Source of the DNA: a virus
Virus record (IMG/VR): IMGVR_UViG_3300005563_000067
Coordinates: 1-35,269 of that record
Direction: 5' to 3' (one strand)
Length of the DNA: 35,269 nucleotides
Positions 7,327-15,543 of the stretch are shown here, piece by piece. Position numbers and translations under genes: made by a program. The stretch's first letter is position 1. Each line of letters starts with the position of its first letter. The notes beneath the pieces are model-generated. The model had not been told where the DNA came from, made no database searches, and saw only the letters and a program-made list of their open reading frames with translations.

Positions 7327-9674
7327 GCCAGCAGTCTATTGCCGGAGGCATTTGCTCCGGGCCGCACGATGATCTGCACCGGCTGGCGCGGGGTCGCCAG
7401 CGGCACCCCAGAGCGGAGCAATCGGTTCACTGCCCCCCCGGTAGCCTTCGGGGTCTTGCCGAGAGAATTTTCGATCAGCTTGTTCGCAAGCGTCTTGGAT
7501 CGCAGCAGTGCGCCGGCACCCTTGGCCGTGGCAGCATAGGCCGCCAAGGCGGGAACGCCGGTCGCAAGCGCGAGCGGGATAGCGCCAGGGTTCATTGCCG
7601 CCGCTACGCCAGCGCCGGCCAAGCCCGTTGGCCCGAGCAGTTTCTTGCCGACCTCCATCACGGCCAGCCGCTCGGCGGTGCCGCTCGACGGCGGGGCTTT
7701 CAGGAACCGCTGTCCGATGCGGGCAAGGTCAGCCAGATCGCCACCGCCGCCATAGGCCATGTCGCCGTAAGACCCGCGCACCTGGTTCATCAGAAGCGGC
7801 GCGGAAATATCCCCGGTGGTCGCTTTCTCAGCCAGCGGCTCGATGGTCTTCATCGCCTTCCACTGCGACCGGGCCTGCTTCAAAAGGTCTTGCGCATCCT
7901 GCGGCGCATAGCGGGACAACGCCTCATCCAGCGCCTCCCTCACCTGTCCGGCATAGAATTTGATGTTCGGATCGCTTGAGCTGAGCAGGCGGTCGAGCGG
8001 CGCACCCTTGCGCGTCAATGCCTGATAAACATCGCCGCTAATCCCGTTCTGGCCCTGACCGAACTTGCCGACGATGTCGTCAATCTGAGCCTTTAGCGGC
8101 CCGATCTCAGGAGCGGTCAGCACCTTGTTCGCGTCGTCGGTGATGCGGATCAAATCGCCTTCGATCTGAGGGTCGTAATCGATCCGCGGCGTCTTCTGAG
8201 CGACCGTCTCAAAGTCGCTGCCAATGCGACCCTTGGCGCGCGCCATCACATCGGTGGTGATATGATCGGCGTTCTCACCGAATGTGTGTGCCACTGCCTT
8301 GTTAAAGGCGGACTGCTGCGCCGCGCTCGATGCCGTTCCACCACTCAACGGCATTTTGTTCACGACGGAATCGGCCATGCGGACCATGCCGTTATCGCTG
8401 ATCTGGCCGGGGCCGATCGGGATGCCGAATTTGTCGCGGGCGAGCTGCGCCAATTTGGCAACTTCCGGTGCGGTCCCGCTCAGCAGTTTGTTGATGCCAT
8501 GCCCTATCACGTCCGCAACGGGCGCAGCGCCGGCCCCAAGGGCACCCGCCATAAGCGCGTTCTTGCCGGCATCTTCCACGGAACCGCCGCGAGCGAGTGT
8601 GTCCGCCCCTTCAAGTGCCGCGCTCGATGTCCCGCCCATGACCATCCGAGTCAGCAGGTTGCCGCTCATGCCAAGTGCCTTGGCAACGCCTGGAATGGCC
8701 CCGCCGACCAGATATGGAGCAACAGTTCCCGCTACTGTGCCGACGCCAGAGGCCACTGGTTGCTGAGTCTCGACGGCCTTATCTATTGCCGCGATCTGTT
8801 CCGGCGTCTGGCTGTTGCCATATACCATCTGCTGGACGTTCGATTTCAGCCCGGTAAGGGCGTTCATCGCCGACGGCCCTACAATCGGCAATGCCTCAAC
8901 GCCTGACGTGAAGGCTGCACTGAGGGCGTCGGCGCCGGGGAACAACTGACTTGTGCCGGCCAGAGGGTCAGCCTGCGCCGCCGAGGCCTTTTGCTCAGCG
9001 GTTGGCAAGAACTGCTTCAGGAAATCATCGTCAGCCGACGAAACCGCAGACGCATTTGCCGTCGCGGGCGCACCGCCCGGCAGGAACGCCTTCAACAAAT
9101 CATCGTCGGACACGTTGGCCGGAACAGCGCCAGAAACAGCAGGCGTGGCCGTGGGCGGCGTTTTGGGGCTTGGGGCGACTACTGGCGCGCCAAACGACGG
9201 AACGCCAGGCATGCCCCCAGAGAACGCCGGATTGACGAAACCAGGCTTTGCCGGTTGAGTTACGGCGCCCTCGTCCGGCTGTGCGGCGAACGATCGGGCG
9301 TAGTCGAGACGCTTCCCCGCTTCATCGTCGCCATAACGGATGAATTTCTTGAGCGCTTCGTTCGCGGTCTCGACATCACCCGCTTTGAGAAATGCCGCAG
9401 AGTTCTTAGCCTCTGGGCCAGTCATCTCGTGAACGAGATAATCGAGTTGTGCATCAACATCGGACGGATCGCGGCCGGTCGCCTTGGCGTAGTCCGAAAG
9501 GCCGGTGCGGCGATCAAGCCGCCACTGCATCAAACCCTGCGCGCCCGACCCCGCATTGAGCGCCGTCGGATCAAAGCTCGACTCCTGCTGGATATTGCCA
9601 GCCAGTGCCGCCGCCTGAGGCGCGGTAAACCCGCGCTCGAGCAGGCCTTTGTAGATCGCGTTGCCGTCAGCCAT
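7320..9674 (-). CDS. Internal virion/ejection protein with N-terminal phage lysozyme domain
   Basis: A 784-residue protein. Residues 5-125 form a phage tail-lysozyme domain (NIQQESSFDP at 27-36, catalytic Glu31 likely; GAQGLMQW at 44-51). A Pro/Ala-rich linker follows, holding a duplicated D-D-D-(L/F)-L-K-(A/Q)-F-L-P motif near 190-225. Long Gly/Ala-rich helical stretches near 300-390 and 690-745 could insert in membranes. This matches ejection proteins that digest the cell wall locally and form the DNA channel (P22 gp16 or T7 gp16 role). It overlaps the upstream gene by eight bases, so the two are probably co-translated. Confidence 0.8.
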   Translation of the reverse strand: MADGNAIYKGLLERGFTAPQAAALAGNIQQESSFDPTALNAGSGAQGLMQWRLDRRTGLSDYAKATGRDPSDVDAQLDYLVHEMTGPEAKNSAAFLKAGDVETANEALKKFIRYGDDEAGKRLDYARSFAAQPDEGAVTQPAKPGFVNPAFSGGMPGVPSFGAPVVAPSPKTPPTATPAVSGAVPANVSDDDLLKAFLPGGAPATANASAVSSADDDFLKQFLPTAEQKASAAQADPLAGTSQLFPGADALSAAFTSGVEALPIVGPSAMNALTGLKSNVQQMVYGNSQTPEQIAAIDKAVETQQPVASGVGTVAGTVAPYLVGGAIPGVAKALGMSGNLLTRMVMGGTSSAALEGADTLARGGSVEDAGKNALMAGALGAGAAPVADVIGHGINKLLSGTAPEVAKLAQLARDKFGIPIGPGQISDNGMVRMADSVVNKMPLSGGTASSAAQQSAFNKAVAHTFGENADHITTDVMARAKGRIGSDFETVAQKTPRIDYDPQIEGDLIRITDDANKVLTAPEIGPLKAQIDDIVGKFGQGQNGISGDVYQALTRKGAPLDRLLSSSDPNIKFYAGQVREALDEALSRYAPQDAQDLLKQARSQWKAMKTIEPLAEKATTGDISAPLLMNQVRGSYGDMAYGGGGDLADLARIGQRFLKAPPSSGTAERLAVMEVGKKLLGPTGLAGAGVAAAMNPGAIPLALATGVPALAAYAATAKGAGALLRSKTLANKLIENSLGKTPKATGGAVNRLLRSGVPLATPRQPVQIIVRPGANASGNRLLAQ

Positions 9675-11031
9675 TTGGAGGCGTCACCAGGCCGAGTTGA
9701 ACGGCGGTGCGAAGAGATTGGACAAACTTAGCCTTCTCATCGGGCTTCAGGCCCTCGATCAGCTTCGCGCGCTGTTCGGGCTTCATCAGGTCGAAACCAT
9801 AGGCGCGGGGGTCTTGCGTCGAGTTGAACTCGGAGGACCATTTCGAATAGTCGCTCTCGGGAAGGCCCGAATTGAAGAAAGCACGGGTCTGGGCGTTCTG
9901 CAGTCGAGCCAGCGACAACGCGGTCTTTGCCACGTCGACGGCTGCTGCATTGGAAATCCCAACCGAGGGATTGCCGGCGAAAGCCGCGGCCAGCTTGTCG
10001 TTGGTGTTCGGATCGGTCCCGCCACCACCACCACGAGCGAACTGCGTCAGGTACTTCCGTGCCTCGTCAAAATTCTTGATCTGGTCCGTGTCGGCGACCG
10101 GCATGCCCATGGACTGAAGGAACGATTTGATTTCGTTGATCTGCTCGGTTCCGGGACCGGTGCCTGTGCTTCCCAGCGCCTCGAGGGCGGGAATAGCCTT
10201 TTCCAGCGGCGTGATCGCGGCCTGGTAGCCCGAGGCGGTCTTGAGGTCGTCCGACAGTTGGGCACCCGCCTGCTCGCCGATCTGCTTCAAGGCTTCCTGC
10301 TGGCCCGTGGGCAGCGTGGTGACGACCCCCTGTGGCGGGGCAGCCGTCGCGGCCGGATTGACCGTCGGCGTGCTCTGCGGGTTGGTCTGCGGTGGCACCA
10401 ATGCGTTTGGAGCGGGCAGCGGCGCCATGTCCGGACGCGCCGTAAGCGGATTGACACCGGCCTTTTCAAGCAGCTGACCCGTTGTGCCGGTAATGGGCTG
10501 GCCCTGCGGCGTTGTGCCGATCGTTGCCGGGGTCGCCAGTTCGGACGGGCTGAGCGTTTTGGGGATAGGCGGTCCCATGGCGTTTGCGCCAGTCAGCGGA
10601 CTCACCGTGGTTGGTACAAGCTGGTTCCCGGTGTCGAGCATTTGCGGCGTGCCAAACTGGGCACTGAAGCGCTGCCCCGCATCCAGAGCGCGGAGCCCAA
10701 AATTCGTCGCGAGGTCTCGCAACGCTTTCGGATCGGTGCCGACCTTAGCAACATTTGCCGCTTCCGCCGCATAGACATCGGGGCTCAGAATGCCTTCCTG
10801 CACGGCGCGCTGACCGAACTGGTAGAAATCGTCTGGCGACAGATCGGCTTTGCTGGCAAGGGACGAGAAGCCGTCGACCAGATAGCCGACCTGACCCTTG
10901 ACCAAATCCATATGCTGCTGCTGCGCCGCCAGGGCCTCTCGATTGAGCCCGACCACGTTGCTGGCGGTCGAGAGCAGAGCGTTGTTGTCGGCCTTTGGAT
11001 AGAAACTGACATTGATGTCGGCCATGATCAC
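9667..11031 (-). CDS. Putative internal virion (DNA ejection) protein
   Basis: A 454-residue protein with helical ends and a Pro/Thr/Gln-rich middle (about residues 140-235) likely to be disordered. A Gly run near 330 precedes a C-terminal helical region ending in D-E-K-A-K-F-V-Q-S-L. There is no known catalytic motif. The ATG at 11031 overlaps the upstream stop as ATGA. Placed between a P22 gp7-like protein and a lysozyme-domain protein, it occupies the position of P22 gp20. The role is inferred mainly from order and composition. Confidence 0.65.
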   Translation of the reverse strand: MIMADINVSFYPKADNNALLSTASNVVGLNREALAAQQQHMDLVKGQVGYLVDGFSSLASKADLSPDDFYQFGQRAVQEGILSPDVYAAEAANVAKVGTDPKALRDLATNFGLRALDAGQRFSAQFGTPQMLDTGNQLVPTTVSPLTGANAMGPPIPKTLSPSELATPATIGTTPQGQPITGTTGQLLEKAGVNPLTARPDMAPLPAPNALVPPQTNPQSTPTVNPAATAAPPQGVVTTLPTGQQEALKQIGEQAGAQLSDDLKTASGYQAAITPLEKAIPALEALGSTGTGPGTEQINEIKSFLQSMGMPVADTDQIKNFDEARKYLTQFARGGGGGTDPNTNDKLAAAFAGNPSVGISNAAAVDVAKTALSLARLQNAQTRAFFNSGLPESDYSKWSSEFNSTQDPRAYGFDLMKPEQRAKLIEGLKPDEKAKFVQSLRTAVQLGLVTPPNG

Positions 11032-11693
11032 GCTGCCTTATACATGCCGGCCGGGACGTAGCCCTGTCGCAGCAGTTGGTTGGCGTAGTTGTAGCCGCCG
11101 ATCGTGTTGCCGGCGTTGCTGGCGACATTCCCTGCCCCGGTGACGCCGGCCGCAAGAGCCGTGCCGCCCGACACGATGTTCTGGCCGATATTGGCCCCGG
11201 CGGTGTTCGCGTTGGCCGCCGATGCGGTTGCGGCGTTGGAGCCGAGTTGCGCCGGCTGCATCAGGAAGTTGAAGGCGTTCTGCTTGTTCGTTACGGCATT
11301 GGCGAACTGCTGCTGAAAGGTGGAATCCGCCAGTCCCGTCGCGAAGCCAGCGGCACCTTTTGCAGCAGCACCGGATCGACCGAGACCGCGAGCAGCGGCG
11401 CCGTTCTGGACGCTCTTCAAGCCTTGCCGAAGATTGAACTGATAACCGGGCGTCTTCTCCAGCGTTGCCTGGTCCATCTCAACCGGCGCGGTCAGGTCCG
11501 GCAGCTTGTCGAGCAGCATATTTGTCGCGGTCGCGCCTGCTGTACGGAAGGGCGCAAGGTCGGAGCGACCTTCCTCATACATCTGTTTTTGCGTTGCCGT
11601 CGCATTGTCCGTCGCGGACTTCTGAAGGAAGCCGCCGGCAATCGATCCAGCCGCGCCCAAGGCTGCGGCGCCTACAGTGGCTCCTACCGGCAC
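11028..11693 (-). CDS. DNA transfer/ejection protein, P22 gp7-like
   Basis: A 221-residue Ala/Gly-rich protein with the widespread phage pattern TPGYQFNLRQGLKSVQNGAA (residues 81-100), followed by A-R-G-L-G-R-S-G and a helical F-Q-Q-Q-F...N-x-Q-N-A-F stretch. The first 25 residues are hydrophobic and Ala/Gly-rich and could enter a membrane. This family supplies small internal virion proteins ejected with the DNA. The start overlaps the upstream gene by ten bases, and the gene ends in an ATGA overlap with the next ejection gene, giving a three-gene ejection set. Confidence 0.75.
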   Translation of the reverse strand: MPVGATVGAAALGAAGSIAGGFLQKSATDNATATQKQMYEEGRSDLAPFRTAGATATNMLLDKLPDLTAPVEMDQATLEKTPGYQFNLRQGLKSVQNGAAARGLGRSGAAAKGAAGFATGLADSTFQQQFANAVTNKQNAFNFLMQPAQLGSNAATASAANANTAGANIGQNIVSGGTALAAGVTGAGNVASNAGNTIGGYNYANQLLRQGYVPAGMYKAA

Positions 11694-12451
11694 AGAATCA
11701 CCTCGAAGTCAGAGTTACGAACGGCGAGCAGAGCATCGCCAATGTCGAGCACCAGCGGGTTTTCAGCCGCCACGAAAATCGGCGCGTAGCCGGCGAATGG
11801 AGCCCAGCGGCGATAGAAGCCGAGCCCCTTGGCAACCTGTCCGGCCGCGATCATTTCCACTGTTGCCCCGACATATCGATCATGTACCTCATCATCGTCA
11901 TGGACCGGCATGGCTGAACCCGCTGCGATCTTGGCGGCTTCCAGTTTTTCATGAAACCACTGACCGGTCTCGATGAGGCGCGGCGCCGTGTTCGCCCATT
12001 GGTTGATGGTCTTGGCGTAGTAGCGAACCGCACTCAGACCGTCGGGCGTCTGCCACGCATTGGCGCGTTCGAATTGGAACTCCCAGCCCATGCGCCGAGC
12101 AAGGGCCGCGGCAGCGACATTGCCGGCGGGAACTCTTGTCCTGATCTCGACGCAATCGGTACGCGTGAACATGTAGTGCGAGGCGTCAGCGGAAGCCTGT
12201 AGGACGCCCTCCCCGCGATGCGACGGGACGAACTGCGAATGCGCTTCATAGATGCCCGGCTCTTGCTGGACGAGCAGAAACCCGCCGCCTTCGCCCACCA
12301 TGAGCAGAACGTTGTTTTGATCGGCAACAGCCTGCGACAGGTCGAGCCGCCCTTCACCGCCGACCCAAGGCCTCACGTCGGGATGGTTGACTACGACGTT
12401 AATGCGTTCGGCCGAATATTCCCGGCTGACCGTGAGGGGTTCGAAGGGCAA
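11684..12451 (-). CDS. GNAT-fold phage protein in the tail/ejection cluster
   Basis: A 255-residue protein that looks like an N-acetyltransferase (GNAT) domain. Strand-rich residues 1-75 are followed by FVPSHRGEGV (about 73-82), resembling the acetyl-CoA pyrophosphate loop. Later come VEIRTRVPAGNVAAAALARR and M-G-W-E-F, the usual C-terminal GNAT helix and strand. The start is TTG with GAGAGG six bases upstream; no ATG fits. Such genes recur beside podovirus tail genes, where they may be structural or modify host or virion proteins. Catalytic activity is not certain. Confidence 0.6.
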   Translation of the reverse strand: MPFEPLTVSREYSAERINVVVNHPDVRPWVGGEGRLDLSQAVADQNNVLLMVGEGGGFLLVQQEPGIYEAHSQFVPSHRGEGVLQASADASHYMFTRTDCVEIRTRVPAGNVAAAALARRMGWEFQFERANAWQTPDGLSAVRYYAKTINQWANTAPRLIETGQWFHEKLEAAKIAAGSAMPVHDDDEVHDRYVGATVEMIAAGQVAKGLGFYRRWAPFAGYAPIFVAAENPLVLDIGDALLAVRNSDFEVILCR

Positions 12452-12461
12452 CGCTGACCTC

Positions 12462-12800
12462 TCAGGCCGGAATAAAGTCGACGGTCGGCACGACTGAATA
12501 GCTGATCGTCACGACATCATTGTTCGCCATCAGCACGGATCGAACCGTTCCAAGTGACACTGTCGTACCGCTTCGCGTAAGGCTCACAGCTGAGACCGTG
12601 CCGCCAGAAATCAGCAATGTCCCCGACGACCCTGCGCGATATGAAAATGGCGTCGCCCCCACATCGACGCTGGCGATTGGCGAAGCTGCTGCTACGAGCG
12701 CATTGAAGAACCGCACCCAAGGCGGTGTAACCAACCCGCCGGCCGCAGCGATCGGCTGCTGCGAGCTTGGCACAATCGCCGCATTGTTCGAGCTGGACAT
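12462..12800 (-). CDS. Small putative tail/neck accessory protein
   Basis: A 112-residue protein beginning with a polar M-S-S-S-N-N stretch, then P-P-W-V-R-F-F-N-A-L near residues 26-34, then Ser/Thr/Val-rich beta sequence. The P-x-W-x-x-F-F motif near the start recurs in small phage proteins found beside neck proteins. Its ATG shares one base with the TGA of the gp10-like gene. Function is unknown; it probably helps neck or tail assembly given its coupled place. Confidence 0.5.
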   Translation of the reverse strand: MSSSNNAAIVPSSQQPIAAAGGLVTPPWVRFFNALVAAASPIASVDVGATPFSYRAGSSGTLLISGGTVSAVSLTRSGTTVSLGTVRSVLMANNDVVTISYSVVPTVDFIPA

Positions 12801-14509
12801 CAGGTTGCGGCCTCAACGACATTTATCCAGCAGCCGTTGAGGGCCGTATTCGCATTGGTCGACCATGACAGTTCAAACACCCTGTCGCGCGCCATGCCGA
12901 GACGCTGCCAGTTTGGCGAGGCCAGGTACTGGCCCGTGGCTCCCATCGATTGCGTTACGGCGTTGCCGTAGCTGAAGCCCTTGTCGTCGCTCCACCGCAG
13001 CGATATCAGCGGCGGGTCGGACGACTCACCGCCGGTCATCTGGCCGGTTGCCATGTCGGCCTGAAACTGTCGGTAGCTGATCCGGTTCCCATCATTGACC
13101 ATGTGCGGGAAGCGTCGAATTCGTGGGATCGGCGTGCCGTTGTCGGTGAAGACCTCGTTGCTGAACGAGTAGAGATTGCCGTTCTGATAGTCGCCCACCA
13201 GATTGAGCCCGTAGGCAAAGGCGTAGCAGTTGGACCGATGGCGATGCAGAACGCCGTTGCCGTCGATCGAAGCGCGCCGATGCCATTGGCCCGTCGCGAT
13301 GTCATAACTCCACGTCTTGTCGGCAGACGGGAAGGTCAGAACGTAGAACAGATGGCCTTCGATCTGGTGGCAGTACCCGATTGCATCAGCCACGGTCGAA
13401 TAGGTCTGGATGTCCTGCTCGATCGCGTGGGTCGAAACCTGCTTGAACGCATACCCGTCCGACATGACGACAACGCCGTGGCCCTGCAAATCCTGCGAGA
13501 GCAGCAGCATCGAATTGTCGACCACGGCCACTGAATAGGGCGCAGCGCACCCATGCGCAACGAAGGCACCCTGAATGCGCTGATAGGCAAAATCGGCCGC
13601 GCCTGCGTCGTACCACGGCTCCGTATTGAGCGTGCCGATCAACCAGAGTTCGCCATGCACTGTTGCGAGAGCGACAATCGGGTCTGCCGTGCTCTTGGCC
13701 GCAATGTCGAGCGGGTCGAAAGCCGTCGCCACGTCCTCGACCGAATAGCCGAAGCCCGAACCGCCGCCGCCAAGATTGGAGTTGTTCACTCCGAGGACGT
13801 CGCCGACTGAATACCCGCTGCCGGGAGCCGTGAGGACGATGCCCGTCACTCCAGTACCCGACACCGTGAACGTCGCCTGTGCCCCAATGCCGGTTCCACC
13901 GGTCAATGGCACCAGCGTATAGGTGCCATTGGTATAACCGCTGCCCGCGGTCGCGATCGATCCGCTCAGGATGCGACCGGTGATCCCGGTGAGCATTTCG
14001 AAGGTCACGTTGCTCAGCGAGATATAGAACTGCGCCGTACCCGGATTGTTGAAGATGAAGAACGTGTCCTGGTAGGCCGCCGAAATCCCACCAAGGAAAG
14101 ATGGATCGGTGATGGTCCCAAAGTCCCCGGTGTCCATATCGATCGCGTAGCCAGTCGTCGTGCCGTCAACCAGAACAATCGCCATGCCGTTGTCGGCAAA
14201 GCTGACCGGCGTAGTGTTGTCGGGGATCGTCCCCAGCAAGGTCCATGCGAACGAGATTGAGATCGAATAGACGTCAGGCCCAACCACCGCATACAGCGCT
14301 CCATTGGACGCGCGATAGAGGGTCCGAATCCCCTCGATGTACGGTGACGTCGACTCCAGCGCGAGCCCTGGAGTTGGGTAAGCCGTGGCAGGAGCCGGCG
14401 GCGACGCGTCGGAGTTGTTGCTTTCCGAGTAGAGGTTGATCGCCTCCTGGGCAGACGCAATGACGCTGCGGGACTCGTATGCGCCACCGATGAGCGGAAT
14501 GCGGGTCAC
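12800..14509 (-). CDS. Packaged-DNA stabilisation (tail hub) protein, P22 gp10-like
   Basis: A 569-residue protein that starts RIPLIGGAY...NLYSES, the typical beginning of the P22 gp10 family, whose hexamer closes the neck after packaging and carries the tail needle. Repeated W/Y-rich propeller-like strands follow, as in that family. Between about residues 182 and 262 lies a Gly/Thr-rich segment with two GSGY motifs (189-192 and 230-233) that interrupts the family sequence and makes the protein about 100 residues longer than P22 gp10. The gene follows the gp4-like gene with an ATGA overlap, as expected for consecutive neck proteins. Confidence 0.75.
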   Translation of the reverse strand: MTRIPLIGGAYESRSVIASAQEAINLYSESNNSDASPPAPATAYPTPGLALESTSPYIEGIRTLYRASNGALYAVVGPDVYSISISFAWTLLGTIPDNTTPVSFADNGMAIVLVDGTTTGYAIDMDTGDFGTITDPSFLGGISAAYQDTFFIFNNPGTAQFYISLSNVTFEMLTGITGRILSGSIATAGSGYTNGTYTLVPLTGGTGIGAQATFTVSGTGVTGIVLTAPGSGYSVGDVLGVNNSNLGGGGSGFGYSVEDVATAFDPLDIAAKSTADPIVALATVHGELWLIGTLNTEPWYDAGAADFAYQRIQGAFVAHGCAAPYSVAVVDNSMLLLSQDLQGHGVVVMSDGYAFKQVSTHAIEQDIQTYSTVADAIGYCHQIEGHLFYVLTFPSADKTWSYDIATGQWHRRASIDGNGVLHRHRSNCYAFAYGLNLVGDYQNGNLYSFSNEVFTDNGTPIPRIRRFPHMVNDGNRISYRQFQADMATGQMTGGESSDPPLISLRWSDDKGFSYGNAVTQSMGATGQYLASPNWQRLGMARDRVFELSWSTNANTALNGCWINVVEAAT

Positions 14510-15225
14510 GAGTATTGCTGGTCCGAATAGATGTTGTAGTTGCTGCCATGGATCAGATCGTTCGGCATTTCGAGCGCGGGAATTTGCGCATTGGCGTTGC
14601 GGATCGTGTTCAGCGCTACCTTGGCGAGCGCAATGATTGAACCATCAGGCGGAAGCTGGAAGAGCGGGCGCAGACGGACCGCAAGGTTGTAGTGCAGCGC
14701 CTCAAAATACTCGGGCGGTAGGTTGATCGCCGTCGTCAGGCCAGGGAAGGTCTGGAGCACGTCCTTGATCGAAATGTGCATCTCGTACTGATCCGACGGG
14801 AGCGGCCACACATAGAGATGCCCGAGCGGCCAACCGCTGTCGTAGAAATAGACCTGCGGGAACGAGTTGAGCGACTTCAAGGCGATGTCGTTGTATTCCT
14901 CGCGGCTCCAGATCGGAGCCAGCGGATAGTCGACCTGATTAGGAACGGTCCCAACGGTCTGCCGAAAGAAGGCAGCTTCGACCTTGTCGGTGCGGGCGAC
15001 GTTGAAATCGCCTCCCGTTCCGACGGTGTAGGACAGCGCGCCAGTGCCCTGACAGGTGACGTCGACCAGATGATAGACAAGCCAGCGTCGACGCTGCCAT
15101 TGACCCATCATGCCGTTAAGCAGGGTCAGAGCGTCCGTGAAGTCTTGCGCACCAGCGGTCTGACCGACGCCGACAACGCCGGCCTCGCGAAATGCAAGGG
15201 CAATGAGATCGCCGGCGGTGGTCAT
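14506..15225 (-). CDS. Head-to-tail adaptor, P22 gp4-like
   Basis: A 239-residue protein whose N-terminus (GDLIALAFREAGVVGVGQ, then A-L-x-x-L-N-x-M-M-x-Q-W) is characteristic of the P22 gp4 / tail accessory factor family. This ring binds below the portal and begins neck assembly. Later conserved pieces include PLAPIWSREEYNDIALK and LPPEYFEALHYNLAVRL. It is longer than P22 gp4 (166 residues). It is placed directly between the coat gene region and the gp10-like gene, matching P22 order. Confidence 0.75.
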   Translation of the reverse strand: MTTAGDLIALAFREAGVVGVGQTAGAQDFTDALTLLNGMMGQWQRRRWLVYHLVDVTCQGTGALSYTVGTGGDFNVARTDKVEAAFFRQTVGTVPNQVDYPLAPIWSREEYNDIALKSLNSFPQVYFYDSGWPLGHLYVWPLPSDQYEMHISIKDVLQTFPGLTTAINLPPEYFEALHYNLAVRLRPLFQLPPDGSIIALAKVALNTIRNANAQIPALEMPNDLIHGSNYNIYSDQQYS

Positions 15226-15228
15226 GGC

Positions 15229-15483
15229 TTAGTCCTCGCCGGGGCCAACAAGCACGGGGGCAGCGACAACCGGCCCAGCGGGCGTATCGGCATTGTCTTG
15301 CTCGACCGCCGTAGCTGGCGCCAGTAGCGCGTTATCGACGACCGAAACGGGTTCCGGCTGTGCCGGGGGCGTCTGACCCCACTCGGCCTTTAGCCGGTCA
15401 TGCTCGCGTTCGTTGAGAACACGAATGCGTTTGCCGTCCGGAGTAGTGACGCGCATCGGGTACGGCTGGAAGACATAGGCCAT
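15229..15483 (-). CDS. Small protein of unknown function between coat and neck genes
   Basis: An 84-residue protein with an ordered start (YVFQPYPMRVTTPDGKRIRV) and a helical E-R-E-H-D-R-L-K-A-E-W stretch. The tail is Pro/Val/Ala-rich and probably disordered. GGAGAG lies upstream of the ATG. It ends three bases before the gp4-like gene. Proteins of this size and place are common after coat genes in alphaproteobacterial podoviruses, but no function is recognised. Confidence 0.65.
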   Translation of the reverse strand: MAYVFQPYPMRVTTPDGKRIRVLNEREHDRLKAEWGQTPPAQPEPVSVVDNALLAPATAVEQDNADTPAGPVVAAPVLVGPGED

Positions 15484-15504
15484 TGATTGCTCTCCAAATG
15501 AAGG

Positions 15505-15528
15505 CGGCCGGAGCGGTTGCCCCGGCCG
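15505..15528 (-). other. Stem-loop between coat gene and next gene
   Basis: A perfect 7-base inverted repeat (CGGCCGG at 15505-15511, CCGGCCG at 15522-15528) with a 10-base loop lies just after the coat-protein stop. There is no T-run. It may protect the 3' end of coat mRNA or partly attenuate transcription into the neck genes, which would fit the high demand for coat protein. Confidence 0.4.
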
Positions 15529-15543
15529 ATTGGTTCAGCGTGA

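Noticed and set aside
7146-7979. Rightward open frame of 277 codons
   Set aside because: It overlaps the small membrane gene and the lysozyme-domain gene in another phase, with no recognisable product.
9661-11061. Rightward open frame of 466 codons opposite the ejection protein
   Set aside because: Antisense shadow. The leftward frame has ATGA and overlap coupling and a sensible composition.
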